Source: Thamnidium elegans (Eukaryota > Mucoromycota > Mucoromycetes > Mucorales > Mucoraceae). Taken from it: a stretch of DNA of 64,000 nt. Below the pieces are notes generated by a model. It saw only the letters and a list, made by a program, of their open reading frames with translations. It was not told the origin of the DNA and ran no database searches. The position numbers and the translations under genes were made by a program. The stretch is taken from positions 496,001 through 560,000 of the forward strand of contig JAIXMG010000009.1 in the NCBI GenBank assembly GCA_025201345.1. The letters run 5' to 3'. Below, one piece after another: positions 1-11,151 of the stretch; positions within the stretch are counted from its first letter, which is position 1; each line of letters starts with the position of its first letter.

Positions 1-192
1 AAAAAAACAAGGAGGCTAGATACAATCTATATTTCTGAAAAAATATATACTCAATTGGGAGAAACAGAAAAAAAAAAAGAGAGACCAAAAAGGTAACAAG
101 TAGCCCTTTTTTTTTAGGAACGAAAATATTATAAATATGGCCATATTTATTTATTTTTTTCTCTTGTTTATTTATCATATTCTGTACTAACA

Positions 193-1853
193 ATGAAGAT
201 TACTCTGTCGCTTTCCGCTATTAGCCTCTTTGCTAGCATTAGCTCTGCTTTGGTTGCAAACCCTGCTGCCCCTAATGTATTAGGTACTAATCCAACACAT
301 ATTGTCAGATTGAAAGCTGCAAACCTTAAAAATATCACTGGTAAATAAGAAAATCTGCTGTATTTATTATTTAGGGTCTTTCTAATTATTTTTATTTAGG
401 TTTTGAATCTACTTCATTTATTAAAAATCACTTCAAGACTTTTCAAGGTATGAGAGGAGGTAAATTAGAGGTGATGGGATCCAAAACTATGAGTGATTTG
501 GCTCCGGATGCTATGAAGAATATCGATATAGGAAAAGAATTCAAGGCAGTAGTTGGCTCATTTAATCCTTCGTTTGTCAATTATTTAACCGCTTTAGAAG
601 ATGTTGAATATGTTGAACCCAATCAAGTGTATAAGACTGCTATCTTGCCTTCTACTATTAAACCTCAACCTTATGTCGCTGATACTCATAACAAGACTTC
701 TATACCTCGTCGCAAGTCTTTGATCCGTAAACGAAATATATATACTCAAGTTAATGTACCTAGTTGGGGTATGGCCCGTATCAATAGACGTAATCAAGGC
801 GACCTTTCTTCTTATACCGCGGATGATTCAGCAGGGTAAATACAACTAAAAAAATTTTAAGCTCTTTTTTTTTTATTAATTATCCTCTATTTTATAGTAC
901 TGGCATCCATGTTTATATTCTTGATTCTGGTATTTATACAGAACATCCCGATTTCGCAGGACGTGCTAGAATGGAAGCAAACTATATTGATTATGAGGAC
1001 GATGGTGATTACGCTGGTCACGGTAAAAAAAAAAAATTCTTTTTTTTAATTCGATACAAGGAAGAAAAAAAAACTTATGCTATTAATATATATTTTAGGT
1101 ACTCATGTAGCAGGTACTATTGGTGGTAATACATTTGGAATTGCAAAGAGTACTATTTTACACGGGGTTAAAATCCTTGACCGCAACGGTGATGGTACAA
1201 CAGCCTCATTAATTCAAGGTAAAAGGAAGCTCGCTTTTTTACATTCGAGCGATAATTAATCTTTTATTACTATTATTTAGCTATTTCTTTTATCACTCAA
1301 GTTGCTGAACCAGGTCGTAGTATCATTAATCTCTCTCTTACCGGGCCAAGATCTCGAGCAATTGATGAAGCTCTTTCAATGGCAGTTCAACAGCATGGTA
1401 TTCCGGTCTTTGTATCTGCTGGTAACTCCGGAGACAACGCGTGTGAATATTCTCCATCTGCAAATCCTGATGTATTTGCCGTTGGAGCTTCTAACAAAAA
1501 GGATGTGGTTCCCAGTTTTTCTTCGTACGGAAAATGTGTTCGTATGTATGCACCTGGTACAGACATTACAAGTGCTTGGTTAGGTAATGAAAGTCATACT
1601 ATGGACGGTACAAGGTAGTATATATATATATATAATTGTATTTTTGTTGATGTTCTATTATTAACTCTTTTTCGTTAGTATGGCAAACCCACATGTTACC
1701 GGTATCGCAGCCATGTTGATGAGTGAGTTTGAATTCGGGTCTGCAAACGAGGTTTATGAAGCTTTAACGTCAATTGCAACACACGATATCCTTTACTCAC
1801 CAAAAGATCACGATAGAGATGTGGTACTTGCTTATAACGGTTCTGATCGCTAA
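193..1853 (+). CDS. Secreted subtilisin-like serine protease (S8, proteinase K/cerevisin type)
   Basis: Six exons read by splice consensus: 193-340, 400-835, 898-1022, 1099-1218, 1281-1614 and 1679-1853, giving 445 aa with all junctions in frame. The N-terminus (MKITLSLSAISLFASISSA) is a typical signal peptide. It is followed by a region of about 150 aa resembling an I9 inhibitor propeptide (THIVRLK start, VEYVEPNQV end). The catalytic triad is visible: Asp in YILDSG (about residue 201), His in HGTHVAGT (about 238), the oxyanion Asn in SAGNSGDNA, and Ser in DGTSMANPH (about 389). The family performs broad-specificity extracellular or vacuolar proteolysis. The length fits secreted fungal proteinase K-like enzymes. 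There is no C-terminal extension or GPI signal, so secretion or vacuolar delivery is inferred from the signal peptide alone. The gene lies upstream of glutamate decarboxylase on the same strand, with no evident functional link. Confidence 0.93.
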
Positions 1854-2103
1854 AAAAATAATTATAGAAAATCACTCCTTTTAGAATACTATATATATAT
1901 ATCTCTCTTTTTTAATAATAATAAAAATAAGATTTGCGTGTTATGACGGAATGATTATTATATTTTAATTTAGAGTTGACTTTGTTTTCGGAAAAAACAT
2001 ATTCCCAGTATCCTTTTCAAGTTTCTTTCTATAAAATACCAGGTTTAGTTTTATTTATTATCTTCTTTTCTTTCTGTATATTAAATATATTAGATATATA
2101 AAA

Positions 2104-4346
2104 ATGGTTTTTCTTTCAAACGCAATTTCAGATGGTAAGTTAATGCATGCAAAACTTTAAAATAAAAGGCGGGGCCAAGGGTATTGACATTTTTCTCTGT
2201 AGCCCGTATCGGTGAAGCCAAAGATGTGGAGACAACAATTTATGGAACTCGTTGGGCTGCTAATGACATACCAAAGTAAGTTTTTTATATCAATGTTTTT
2301 TTTTTACTGATAAAAAAAAAATAGATATGAACTACCAGAGGTTTGTTATAATTTTCATGCATTTTTAAAAAGCAACAAACTAATATTTAAACTACGATGC
2401 AATAGGGAGAAATGCCTGCTAGTACGTTTAGAGAAAAAAAAACCCCTACCATTGACCAATGCTAATTATTAAAATATATAGATGTTGCATACCGTTTAAT
2501 TAAGGATGAACTTGATGTAAGTTTTATACTGATGTAAAAAAAAAAAAAAATCTGTTTCTATACTTACCTTTTTTTGATGTAGTTGGATGGAACTCCCGCT
2601 TTAAATCTTGCTAGTTTCGTTACCACTTTCATGGAAGAGGAAGCAGAGAAATTAATGACGGAGAATTTATCAAAAAACTTTATTGATTTTGAAGAATATC
2701 CTCAAACTGCAGAACTCTCTGTAAGTTTACTCAAAATATATATATGTATATACATATATATTTAATATATCATCTTAAAATTCGTAGAATCGATGTGTTA
2801 ACATTATTGCTCGCTTGTTTAATGCACCTATGAACGATCCTAATGCCGAAGCATTAGGTTGTTCTGCTGTTGGATCTTCAGAAGCAGTTATTTTGGGTAC
2901 ATTGGCTATGAAACATAGATGGCAAAATGCTAGAAAGGCAAAGGGATTACCTCATGATAAACCCAACATGATTATGGGCTCTAATGTTCAAGTTGCTTGG
3001 CACAAGGCCATGAAGTATCTTGATATTGAAGGTCGCGAAGTACCCCTAACTAGAAACTTATTGTATATGGACCCTAAAAAGGCTATGGAATTGATTGATG
3101 AAAACACTATTGGTATCTGTTCCATTTTTGGATCTACAGTAAATTTTTATAGAACATGTTGGTTCGTTTGTTTTTATTGGTTAACTTTTTTCTTTTTTTT
3201 TTAAAAAAAAAAAATAGTATACTGGTCATTATGAAGACGTCAGTGCCCTTAATGATTTATTAGAAGCTAAATGTAAGGAAACTGGTTTCGATATTGGTAT
3301 TCATGTTGATGCTGCTAGGTAATATAAATCACTATTATTTCCTTTTTTTTTTGTCGCTAACCATATATGTTTTTCTTTAGTGGTGGTTTTATCGCTCCCT
3401 TTGTTACACCAGAGTTACCTTGGGATTTCAGACTTTCAAGAGTGCATTCTATTAATGTTTCTGGTCACAAGTATGGTTTGACTTATCCTGGTATCGGATG
3501 GGCTATATGGAGAGGCAGAGATTATCTCCCCGAAGATCTTATCTTTTACGTTAATTATCTTGGATCAAACCAAGTATGTCTTATGATTTTATATATATCA
3601 ACTCTTTTTTTTTTTTTTTTTAACATATTCATTTTTATACATATTTATAGGCTTCGTTCACCTTTAATTTTAGTAAAGGAGCCTCCAACATTATCGCTCA
3701 ATATTATGTTCTTATCAGACTCGGAAAGTCTGGGTTCACGCATATTATGAAAAACTTGGTTGGTAATGCAGATTATTTAGCTCAGGAATTGGAAAAAATG
3801 GGAATGTTCACTATTCTAAGTGAAAGAAATGGAAGAGGTGTACCACTTGTTGCATTTAAATTGACAAAAGAACATCAATATGATGAAGTATGTATTAAAC
3901 ATTCATAACAATAGCAAAGAAAAAAAAAGTTTACTAACATTTAATATGTGCTAGTTTGATCTTTCAGCTAAACTCCGTGAACGTGGATGGATTGTTCCTG
4001 CTTACACAATGTCTCATGCTTTAGAAGATATGAAGTTGGCTCGTGTTGTGGTTCGTGAAGACTTTTCTCGTAATCGTATGGAGATTTTAATTCGTGACAT
4101 TAAGGCTGCAGTAGACGTTTTGGATAGCTTAGATAAGAAAGAACTCGAAGCACATCGGTAAGTTAATTGAATCATGCCATATTATATGTCATTCTATATA
4201 CTTATATATATAATATTAGTAAAAATCGACATACTAGTGCTAGACACCATCATCGTGGAAGTATATCTATGGATAAAGAACATGATGCTAAACATAAAAA
4301 GAATAACGAAAAGTGTAAAGGGAAAGAAGCACCTGGTGTCTGTTAA
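2104..4346 (+). CDS. Glutamate decarboxylase (PLP-dependent)
   Basis: Twelve exons (2104-2134, 2203-2275, 2325-2340, 2406-2421, 2482-2516, 2583-2720, 2788-3138, 3218-3318, 3381-3573, 3651-3887, 3955-4157, 4220-4346) join in frame to 506 aa. The enzyme converts L-glutamate to GABA and CO2 in the cytosol and feeds the GABA shunt. Family hallmarks are present: GTRWA near the N-terminus, [15 protein letters not shown] (cofactor phosphate loop), HVDAASGGF (Asp contacting the PLP ring) and the Schiff-base lysine in SGHKYG (about residue 285). Two exons are only 16 nt long. The last exon adds a His/Lys-rich tail of about 42 residues (RHHHRGS...KHKKNNEK) that is not part of the catalytic fold. Plant GADs carry a calmodulin-binding tail at this place, but I do not see a clear amphipathic helix here, so regulation is not claimed. 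Confidence 0.93.
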
Positions 4347-5597
4347 TGTAAACATTCTTTTATTTATAATAATAATAAAAAAAAAAGCGTATAAAACGAT
4401 TATTTCTTATTTAGAGATGTTAGATTTTGAGTTTTAGATCTTTTTAAAATTGAAATCAAACAAGATAACACTGATGAGTACAACAATTCTATTATACAGT
4501 TACTATATAAATTTAACGGATGCTTAGCATCTATCAAATTGAATTTATCTCCGTCTCGCTGATCGAGAAAATTATGGTTCCTGTAAGGTACATTCATATA
4601 ACGTACTTTTTTGTTGTTGTTTATCAACGAGTTATTAATGATACACAAATATCCCTTACTTGATTTAAATTGGTTTGGTTTTTACTAATCCTGTTCAAAA
4701 CTTGTTTTAACACCGTAGAAAAAAAATCAGGTTCAGGAGGGATACTAAAGTAGTGATATAAATTGAATGTTATTTTTCCGTTAAATACAAAAGAAAAAAA
4801 AAGAAGTTACGTTCGGAAGTATTTCGATGATACATATATAAAAAAAAAATATGGTTGTTTACGGGTATTACAGTTTTAGGAAGCAGCACGAGATGAAAGT
4901 GTAGCATTTTTTTTTGTGTGTGCATCGGCTGTCCAGGGTAACACATATTTTTGCATGTTTTTTTTAATATATAACGTGATGTAGTACTTATTGACGCACA
5001 GATTCTACTGGCGTGATGTTACTGCAGAAAAAAAAAAAATGGAAAAATGCATGTGATAAACTTTAGTTTGTCTACGACAGATAATAAAAAGTATCGAATG
5101 GTTCTTTGCTAAATGTAAATAAACAGCAATAAAAACCATATGAGTTTATTATAATATATATAGAAAGATATTTATAAGTGAAAAAAGGTATACAGGAGAA
5201 AAAAAAAGAATGGTTGATTCTTGCAGTGAGAGAGAGTGTGTGTGAGAGAGAATACAAAGTAGTTATGTCAATGAAGTTATGTACATATAGATCTAACGCC
5301 GTAGTTTAAGTTTTTTTTTTATACCAAAACGGATGAATGGTGATGCGGATAATGTATAGCGCGCTTTTCTTCTAATTGATCTTGTTCGTCTTTAATGACG
5401 GTTGTAACAAATTTGAGGAATATGAGGAATAAAATGATAGAATGAAGAACCATAGTTTATTTGATGATACGAAAAGCGAGAAAGTAAAAAAAGAAAAAAG
5501 GTAATAGTAAAGAGAAAAGAAGAAATAGTGAGCTGGATCAGCTTTTTTTAAATGTGTGCCGAAACAAAAAAAAAAAAAAGCACGCGCCGTATCAAAT
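4347..5597. other. Intergenic region, convergent 3' ends
   Basis: AT-rich DNA between the 3' ends of the glutamate decarboxylase gene (+) and MGM101 (-). It holds many A or T homopolymers and short open frames that look random. I see no conserved protein, tRNA or clear repeat here. Confidence 0.5.
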
Positions 5598-6696
5598 TTA
5601 ATTTTCTTTATAAGGATATTCTATGTATTTTTAAAATTAAAAAAAAAAAGAACTGATGTTATAACAGAAATACGTCAAAAAAAAAAGGGTACTTACCTAA
5701 AAGATCATCCTTCTTTCTCCATAACTTCTTCTTCTTCTTTGTAGCTACATGTTCTGCCCATACTTCTACACCGTATTTCTTTTTATACTTACGAATAAAC
5801 ACGGGATCCCTGTGAATATATATAATATAGGTCTTTAGTAATGTGATATTTGTGCGTAAACTCTTTTTTTCCCCTCTGTTTACCATAACTCGGATGCAAT
5901 GCCTAAATCTTTACAACAACGCATTAAGGCATTACTTTTACAGCCTTCTGAAGCAGTAGGTAATCCAGAGATATCAAAGTAATCTTGTTCTCCTCTTGCT
6001 TGTGAAACGAAACGGCCGTTACAGATTAATGCATATTCACGTGAAATGTTCTTTGGTGAAATGGTATGTTCTCCACGCGGTGCCAATCCCCATCCGCCAG
6101 GTCCAAATGCTTTATTTAATATACGTCTGTACTTAATCTCTGGTAAATAAATCAAACCATCTATCATTCCACTTTAGTATGCATATACCAACTTAGTGTA
6201 TATTATTATTTACCTGGTTTAATTTCAATATCATCAGGGTTAATAGGTGCCACTAAAATATCTTCTGCTTCTTTAGAAAATCTTTCAGTTGAAAGACCAT
6301 AATAGGATGCTGACCAATTATGTCCCATATCTTGTGGTGGCTCCTCTGATGGCGTGTCAAATTGTTTTGTGGTGGGGAACTTATCCACTAAATCTGCAGT
6401 AACTGAAATTCCTTCATTGATAATAGGCTTTTCAATTTCCTTAAAAATAGGATTTTCTACTATTTTTGTTACGGGCTTCTCTACTGATTTCTCTGGTTTG
6501 ACCTTAGATAAATTGTTACTGTAAGGTGTAAAAGTCTCCTTTTTAGCAACTTTAACAAATCTACTGGTGGCTACGGAACGAGTCTATATATCTTTTATAA
6601 ATAACTTTTTTTCGTTCTTTCTTTCGATTAGGCACTTACCCATTGCAAGTTAGTAGGCTTAGCTACAAATCTTCTCAAACCAGCAAATGCTTGCAT
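5598..6696 (-). CDS. MGM101: Mitochondrial genome maintenance protein Mgm101
   Basis: Five exons on the minus strand (6696-6640, 6583-6214, 6160-5884, 5809-5697, 5620-5598) give 279 aa. The conserved core is unmistakable: [20 protein letters not shown], the [10 protein letters not shown] loop, [20 protein letters not shown], and a basic KKKKKLW tail ending EYPYKEN. Mgm101 is a Rad52-like single-strand DNA annealing protein of the mitochondrial nucleoid needed for mtDNA recombination and maintenance. The N-terminus ([13 protein letters not shown]) has the amphipathic, Arg-containing look of a mitochondrial presequence. It is followed by a low-conservation Lys/Pro/Val-rich linker of roughly 100 aa. 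The last exon is 23 nt and carries only seven codons plus stop. It was assigned because EYPYK matches the known family C-terminus. Divergent from the DUF2461 gene. Confidence 0.93.
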
Positions 6697-7939
6697 TGTT
6701 TTTTAAAAAAAAGGGGGATTTATAAAAGCAAACTGGTCTTTTTTTTACTACGGGAAAGCTGGGTGTCAAAAAGGAAAACCTGTCACGATTACTTGGTAAC
6801 TGATTGGGCTGTACGTCAAAATTACAAAGGAAACAGTAAACGATTAATTAAAAGGCGCGAAGTAGTACATTACGTCGCTTCTTAGATAAATAAATAATCA
6901 CTAAAGCATAATAAAGATATTCTATTTTTTACAAGAATTTATCGAATGTATCCTCAAACATATTCAAGGTTTATTTTTCGTCAAGAAATGGTATTCTAGT
7001 AATTTAGCCATACATTTTATGATAAATCATTATCCGTTGAAGCTATTGATGATTAATACAGAGAGGTGCTCGCAGCTGGACAATGTAGTAATTATTTGTC
7101 TAGATAATAAGAATGCAAAGTGGTGTTTTGATTAAAAGGTTTTTTGTTGAAAAAAAAGATGGATGCTTTGAAATTATTCCCGATCCGTATTGACCCTCTT
7201 TGTGAAAAAGTATATGATAATAAAGCACTCTTTTAGAGTCTTTTAACACATCTAAATTAATATTTTTACGTTTAGAAGTGAGCGAGCAATCATTGTTTGA
7301 AAGTAACTTTTTATACTGGAAAAAAGCTTAGTTCGCGTGGCTTAGCCATTAAAAACGCGTTTTTTTTTACAAAGCGTGTTTACTCCTTTAGTTTTCATCA
7401 TAAAAACTTTGTTATAAGATAGTACAAAGAGCTATTAAGGGACTATAACTTTTGCTATAATAAATAGGAGCATTATAAACGTACATTCAGTATAATCACG
7501 AAAAGTAAAAAATCTGTAAAACCACGCGAAAGTAAAGTGGGGGTTTCTTTTTGTCAAAAAAAGGATTGACTCTCAAAGACGAAACCGAAAAAAAGTCAAA
7601 AATATATATTTAATACAATTATTTTATATTATAGAAATTGGATCCAAAAAGCTTTTCTGTTTCTTAAACTTACTTATTATAAGCTCCCAAGATCACTTTT
7701 TTTTTAACAGTGATTTCTCACTGTGGGGGATTTCTTTTTAGCAATACTCTTCTTGGCTTATGTATGTTTTATTATGTGAGCTCATAAATAGACTACGATC
7801 CGTAAAAAAGTAACGACCACCAGATATGTATAAATACTAGTAAACTAGAGGGACGTTCTGCAGTGACCATTTCTAAACACATAAAATTCTGGCCTTTAAA
7901 AAATTCCTTTTTTTCTCTCTCTTTTATATTTACGAAACT
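6697..7939. promoter_or_regulatory. Shared divergent upstream region
   Basis: About 1.24 kb between the divergently transcribed MGM101 (-) and DUF2461 (+) genes must contain both promoters. It is AT-rich with T and A tracts. I could not identify a specific box with confidence, nor any coding sequence. Confidence 0.4.
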
Positions 7940-9104
7940 ATGGTATCTGTACGTAAGAGAAAGCAAGGTAAAAAAAAAAAAATAGATATACAAAAGTTTT
8001 AATAACTTCCTCCGCTTTTTTCTAACTTTATAAAGAATACTTATTTTAGTAACTTACAACGACAGTGATAGTGACTTTATGAGCGATGAGGAAGTGCGCA
8101 GTCAACCTACTAGCAGTAGTCAACCAGAGAAAGCACAACCAGTTAAGACATCTAAAACTAAAGCAGGTCCCAAAAAGAAAGTAGCACTCAAACAAGAAAA
8201 GGAAATAAAGACAAAGAAAAAGGCAAAAACAAAAGAAGATAGTGATTTCGAAAGTCAAGAAGAAGAAAAAGTGGTTAAAACGGATAAGAAAAAGGCAAAA
8301 GCCCAAGAAGAAGAAGAAGAAGAAGAGGAAGATAGTGGAAGTGATACGGAAGTTATATATTCTAAAAGCTCGACAAAGAAATCAACGTTAGTTATTCAAC
8401 ATCCTAAAGGAAGTCCGTTTCCTGACGCTATTTCACCTTTAACAATGGAATTCCTTGCAGGACTTGCAGAAAATAATGATCGTGAATATATGCACCTGCA
8501 TTCAAAGGAATGGGTAGCTGTAAAGAAGGATTTTATTGATTTTTGTGGACTAGTAATGTCAGAATTACATCAAATAGATCCTACTGTACTTGTAGAAGAA
8601 CCTAAACACGCTATGTATAGACAAAACCGAGATTTAAGATTTTCTAATGATAAACGACCTTACAAGAATTACTTGTCCGCTTCATTTTCACCTGAAGGTC
8701 GTAAATTTGTACGTGCAGGATATTTCTTATCGATTGAACCAAATAATAAGACGATGATTGCAGCGGGTATTTGGCTACCAAATAAAGAAATGTTACAAAG
8801 TTTACGTGATAATATTATTCGTAATGGTGATTTGATTAAAGAAGCTTTAGCTACAGATGCAATTAAAGATATATTTGATGGTAAATTTGGAAAGGATATT
8901 TTAGAAGCAAGTGACAAATTAAAAGTGGCACCAAAGGGTATATCAAAGGATCATCCAGAAATTGAATTATTAAGATTTAAAAGTTTCGCTGTATCTAAAA
9001 GATTCACGGATCAAGAAGTAATGAGTGCCGGGTTTTTAGATAAAACAATGGATGTTTTTGAAGCACTGGTTCCGTTTGTAGCGGTTATTAACTCATGGGT
9101 TTAA
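7940..9104 (+). CDS. DUF2461 / TIGR02453 family protein
   Basis: Two exons: a 28-nt first exon (7940-7967, MVSVRKRKQ) and 8050-9104, joined in frame through GTAAAA...TTTAG, total 360 aa. Residues 10-110 are an acidic/basic low-complexity tail (YNDSDSDFMSDEE, Lys-rich stretches, a run of Glu), which suggests a nuclear or nucleolar protein. From about residue 130 the DUF2461 fold begins, with FLAGLAENNDREYMHLHSKE, then the conserved RDLRFSNDKRPYKNYLSASF block and GYFLSIEPNN. The molecular function of the family is unknown; members occur in bacteria and fungi. The real start is placed in the short upstream exon rather than at the internal Met because the extra 38 residues continue the same acidic pattern and the splice sites are canonical. 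Confidence 0.85.
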
Positions 9105-9150
9105 AATAATAAAATAATACATATTATATATTCTTTTTATTTATAATTAT

Positions 9151-10956
9151 TTAGTTTTTCTTTTTATTTACACCTTCTGCAGTAGCAGTACTTTTTCTCT
9201 TGGTACCAGCAGTAGTTACAGCAGTAGCAGAGACAAGTTCTTCTTCTTCAGTCTCAACTAAATAATTTTTAAGGTTGATCAAATGGTTGATCAATGCAGT
9301 TTCTTCTTCTTCGGTAGCGAAAGGACGTTGATCAGCACCTTGAATTGTACAAGTAAGAGGATCTGTCTTAACTTCATCATCACCAGGGCTAGAATGATCA
9401 CGATTTGCTTCCACGGCCCAACCACCTTCTTCTTCTTTACCTACTCTCCAAATTTGATAACCATAACCACAATCTTCTTCCAAGAATTGACGACGCTTTT
9501 CAGAGAATTGAACTTCATGTGTATCATTGGTAACAAGTGTATAAAATCTAGAATAAAAACCTTTTTCGTTTCTCTTTTTTGCACGAAGGACACGACCTAA
9601 TCTTTGTGCTTCTTGACGTCTTGAACCAAAATGAGAAGAGACTTGAATTAAGACAGTAGCAGCGGGTAAATCGAGAGAAGTGTCGCCAATACGAGACAAG
9701 AATAAAGTATTTACTTGCTTCGATTTTAAAGATCTTCTTTTAGCGATATCATTCCAACTCAAATCATCTTCATTCACGTTTGAAATGTCAATTTGGAATC
9801 TAGATAATAATTGACGAGCTTCTTCAATAGGTGTACCACCATAGATATAAGGTCTATTCACTTTTTCGGCATATAATTTAAGAGCATCAATATGATCGCA
9901 GTAAACTAAAACCTTATCGCCTTTTGCTTCATGGTATTGAATTAATCGTTGACAGATTTGCATCTTTTTTGGATTTAAAATAGCTAATAAAGCTTTTAAA
10001 TGATGTCCACTACCTAAAAAACCATTTCCTTGTACTTGCACTTTTTCATGTGTAGATTTAACTTTAGGAGTCATATCTGACTCTACTTGTGTACAAATGA
10101 CTTTAGCAATATACCCTTTATCTGCTAATTCTTTCCATTTGGCATGATATAATGTAGGACCGACTAAAGTCTCTAAATCGCCAATACGTTCATCCTCACG
10201 TAACATAGTAGCAGTCAAACCTAATCTTACTTTTGCTTTAATCTTTAAAATAGCCTTTGCAAAATTATTTGCTGGAACACAATGTACCTCATCTAGAATG
10301 ACCAAACCCCATTCAGTTTTATCAATAAAGGTATTCATCTTTTTAGAATCGGCAGTTCTATGCTTGCTATCGACAAGCATGGTATAAGTAGTAAATAACA
10401 CACCAGAGGGACCATTGAATGGCCATTTTTTAGCTCCAGCAAACATACCTGTTTTGGAAGCCATCAAAGTAGTAAATCTAAGAAATTCTTTCGAGAACTG
10501 TTCCGCAGCAATAATAGTAGAACATACGACAAGAATTGGTTTTTGAATAGAGGCAGCAACAAGAATAGAGGTTAAGGTCTTACCGGCACCACAAGGTAAT
10601 ACAATAATACCAGATCGCGCAAAATGCTTTGAAGTATCTGAATCTGATTTGTCTATAATAGCATCTACTGCTTCCTGTTGATAAGGTCGAATGTCAACGC
10701 TAGAATGAAGTGGTAAATCAAGTTGGTTACAGGTTTTGTCTACATTAAAGTAATAGTTTGGTAAAACAGTGGTTTTTGAACGTGGTTTAGGTGGTGCAGG
10801 TGCTGGTTTAGATTTTTTTGGCATTGGTTGAGGACCATTCTTTTTAGGGGGACATGTTATAGGCTCATGTAACGTTTGCTCCTTTTTTAATTGAACAATG
10901 GATAAAAGATCGGTAAGTCTCTTTTGACGTTCATTATCTACTGTAGACAATACCAT
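9151..10956 (-). CDS. Short, divergent XPB/Ssl2-like DNA helicase
   Basis: Single-exon 601-aa protein. Helicase superfamily 2 motifs of the XPB family are clear: motif I LPCGAGKT, motif II LDEVHCVPA, motif III GLTATMLREDERI (with the XPB-specific RED triad), and motif VI SRRQEAQRLGRVLRAKKR. The usual XPB tail follows (FYTLVTNDTHEVQFSEKRRQFL). Canonical eukaryotic XPB, the TFIIH translocase for promoter opening and nucleotide excision repair, is roughly 750-850 aa with a long N-terminal damage-recognition region. Here fewer than 90 residues, mostly Pro/Lys-rich low complexity, precede the helicase core (RPYQQEAVDAI). The Walker and DEVH sequences differ from the usual GCGKT and DEVHTIPA. I infer a paralogue or lineage-specific core-only XPB rather than TFIIH Ssl2 itself. 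No upstream exon with the missing domain is evident. Confidence 0.85.
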   Translation of the reverse strand: MVLSTVDNERQKRLTDLLSIVQLKKEQTLHEPITCPPKKNGPQPMPKKSKPAPAPPKPRSKTTVLPNYYFNVDKTCNQLDLPLHSSVDIRPYQQEAVDAIIDKSDSDTSKHFARSGIIVLPCGAGKTLTSILVAASIQKPILVVCSTIIAAEQFSKEFLRFTTLMASKTGMFAGAKKWPFNGPSGVLFTTYTMLVDSKHRTADSKKMNTFIDKTEWGLVILDEVHCVPANNFAKAILKIKAKVRLGLTATMLREDERIGDLETLVGPTLYHAKWKELADKGYIAKVICTQVESDMTPKVKSTHEKVQVQGNGFLGSGHHLKALLAILNPKKMQICQRLIQYHEAKGDKVLVYCDHIDALKLYAEKVNRPYIYGGTPIEEARQLLSRFQIDISNVNEDDLSWNDIAKRRSLKSKQVNTLFLSRIGDTSLDLPAATVLIQVSSHFGSRRQEAQRLGRVLRAKKRNEKGFYSRFYTLVTNDTHEVQFSEKRRQFLEEDCGYGYQIWRVGKEEEGGWAVEANRDHSSPGDDEVKTDPLTCTIQGADQRPFATEEEETALINHLINLKNYLVETEEEELVSATAVTTAGTKRKSTATAEGVNKKKN

Positions 10957-11151
10957 ATTTTCTTTGTTTTTTTTTGAAGAAAGAAAAAGAGAGAAAAAAA
11001 AAGAAACAAAAAATATTTTTCGTTGGACCTGAACTTGAAATATGTTTTGTTTGCAGCCACATATAAAAGAGTATCGTATTAAAATGGCACTAGTAAAGTT
11101 AGATTTTTATTTTGTATGTCAAAAAAAATAAAAATAAAAACGGTAGCTTTT

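Noticed and set aside
8046..8306. Minus-strand open frame rich in Phe, Leu and Cys
   Set aside because: It is the reverse shadow of the Lys/Glu-rich N-terminus of the DUF2461 gene.
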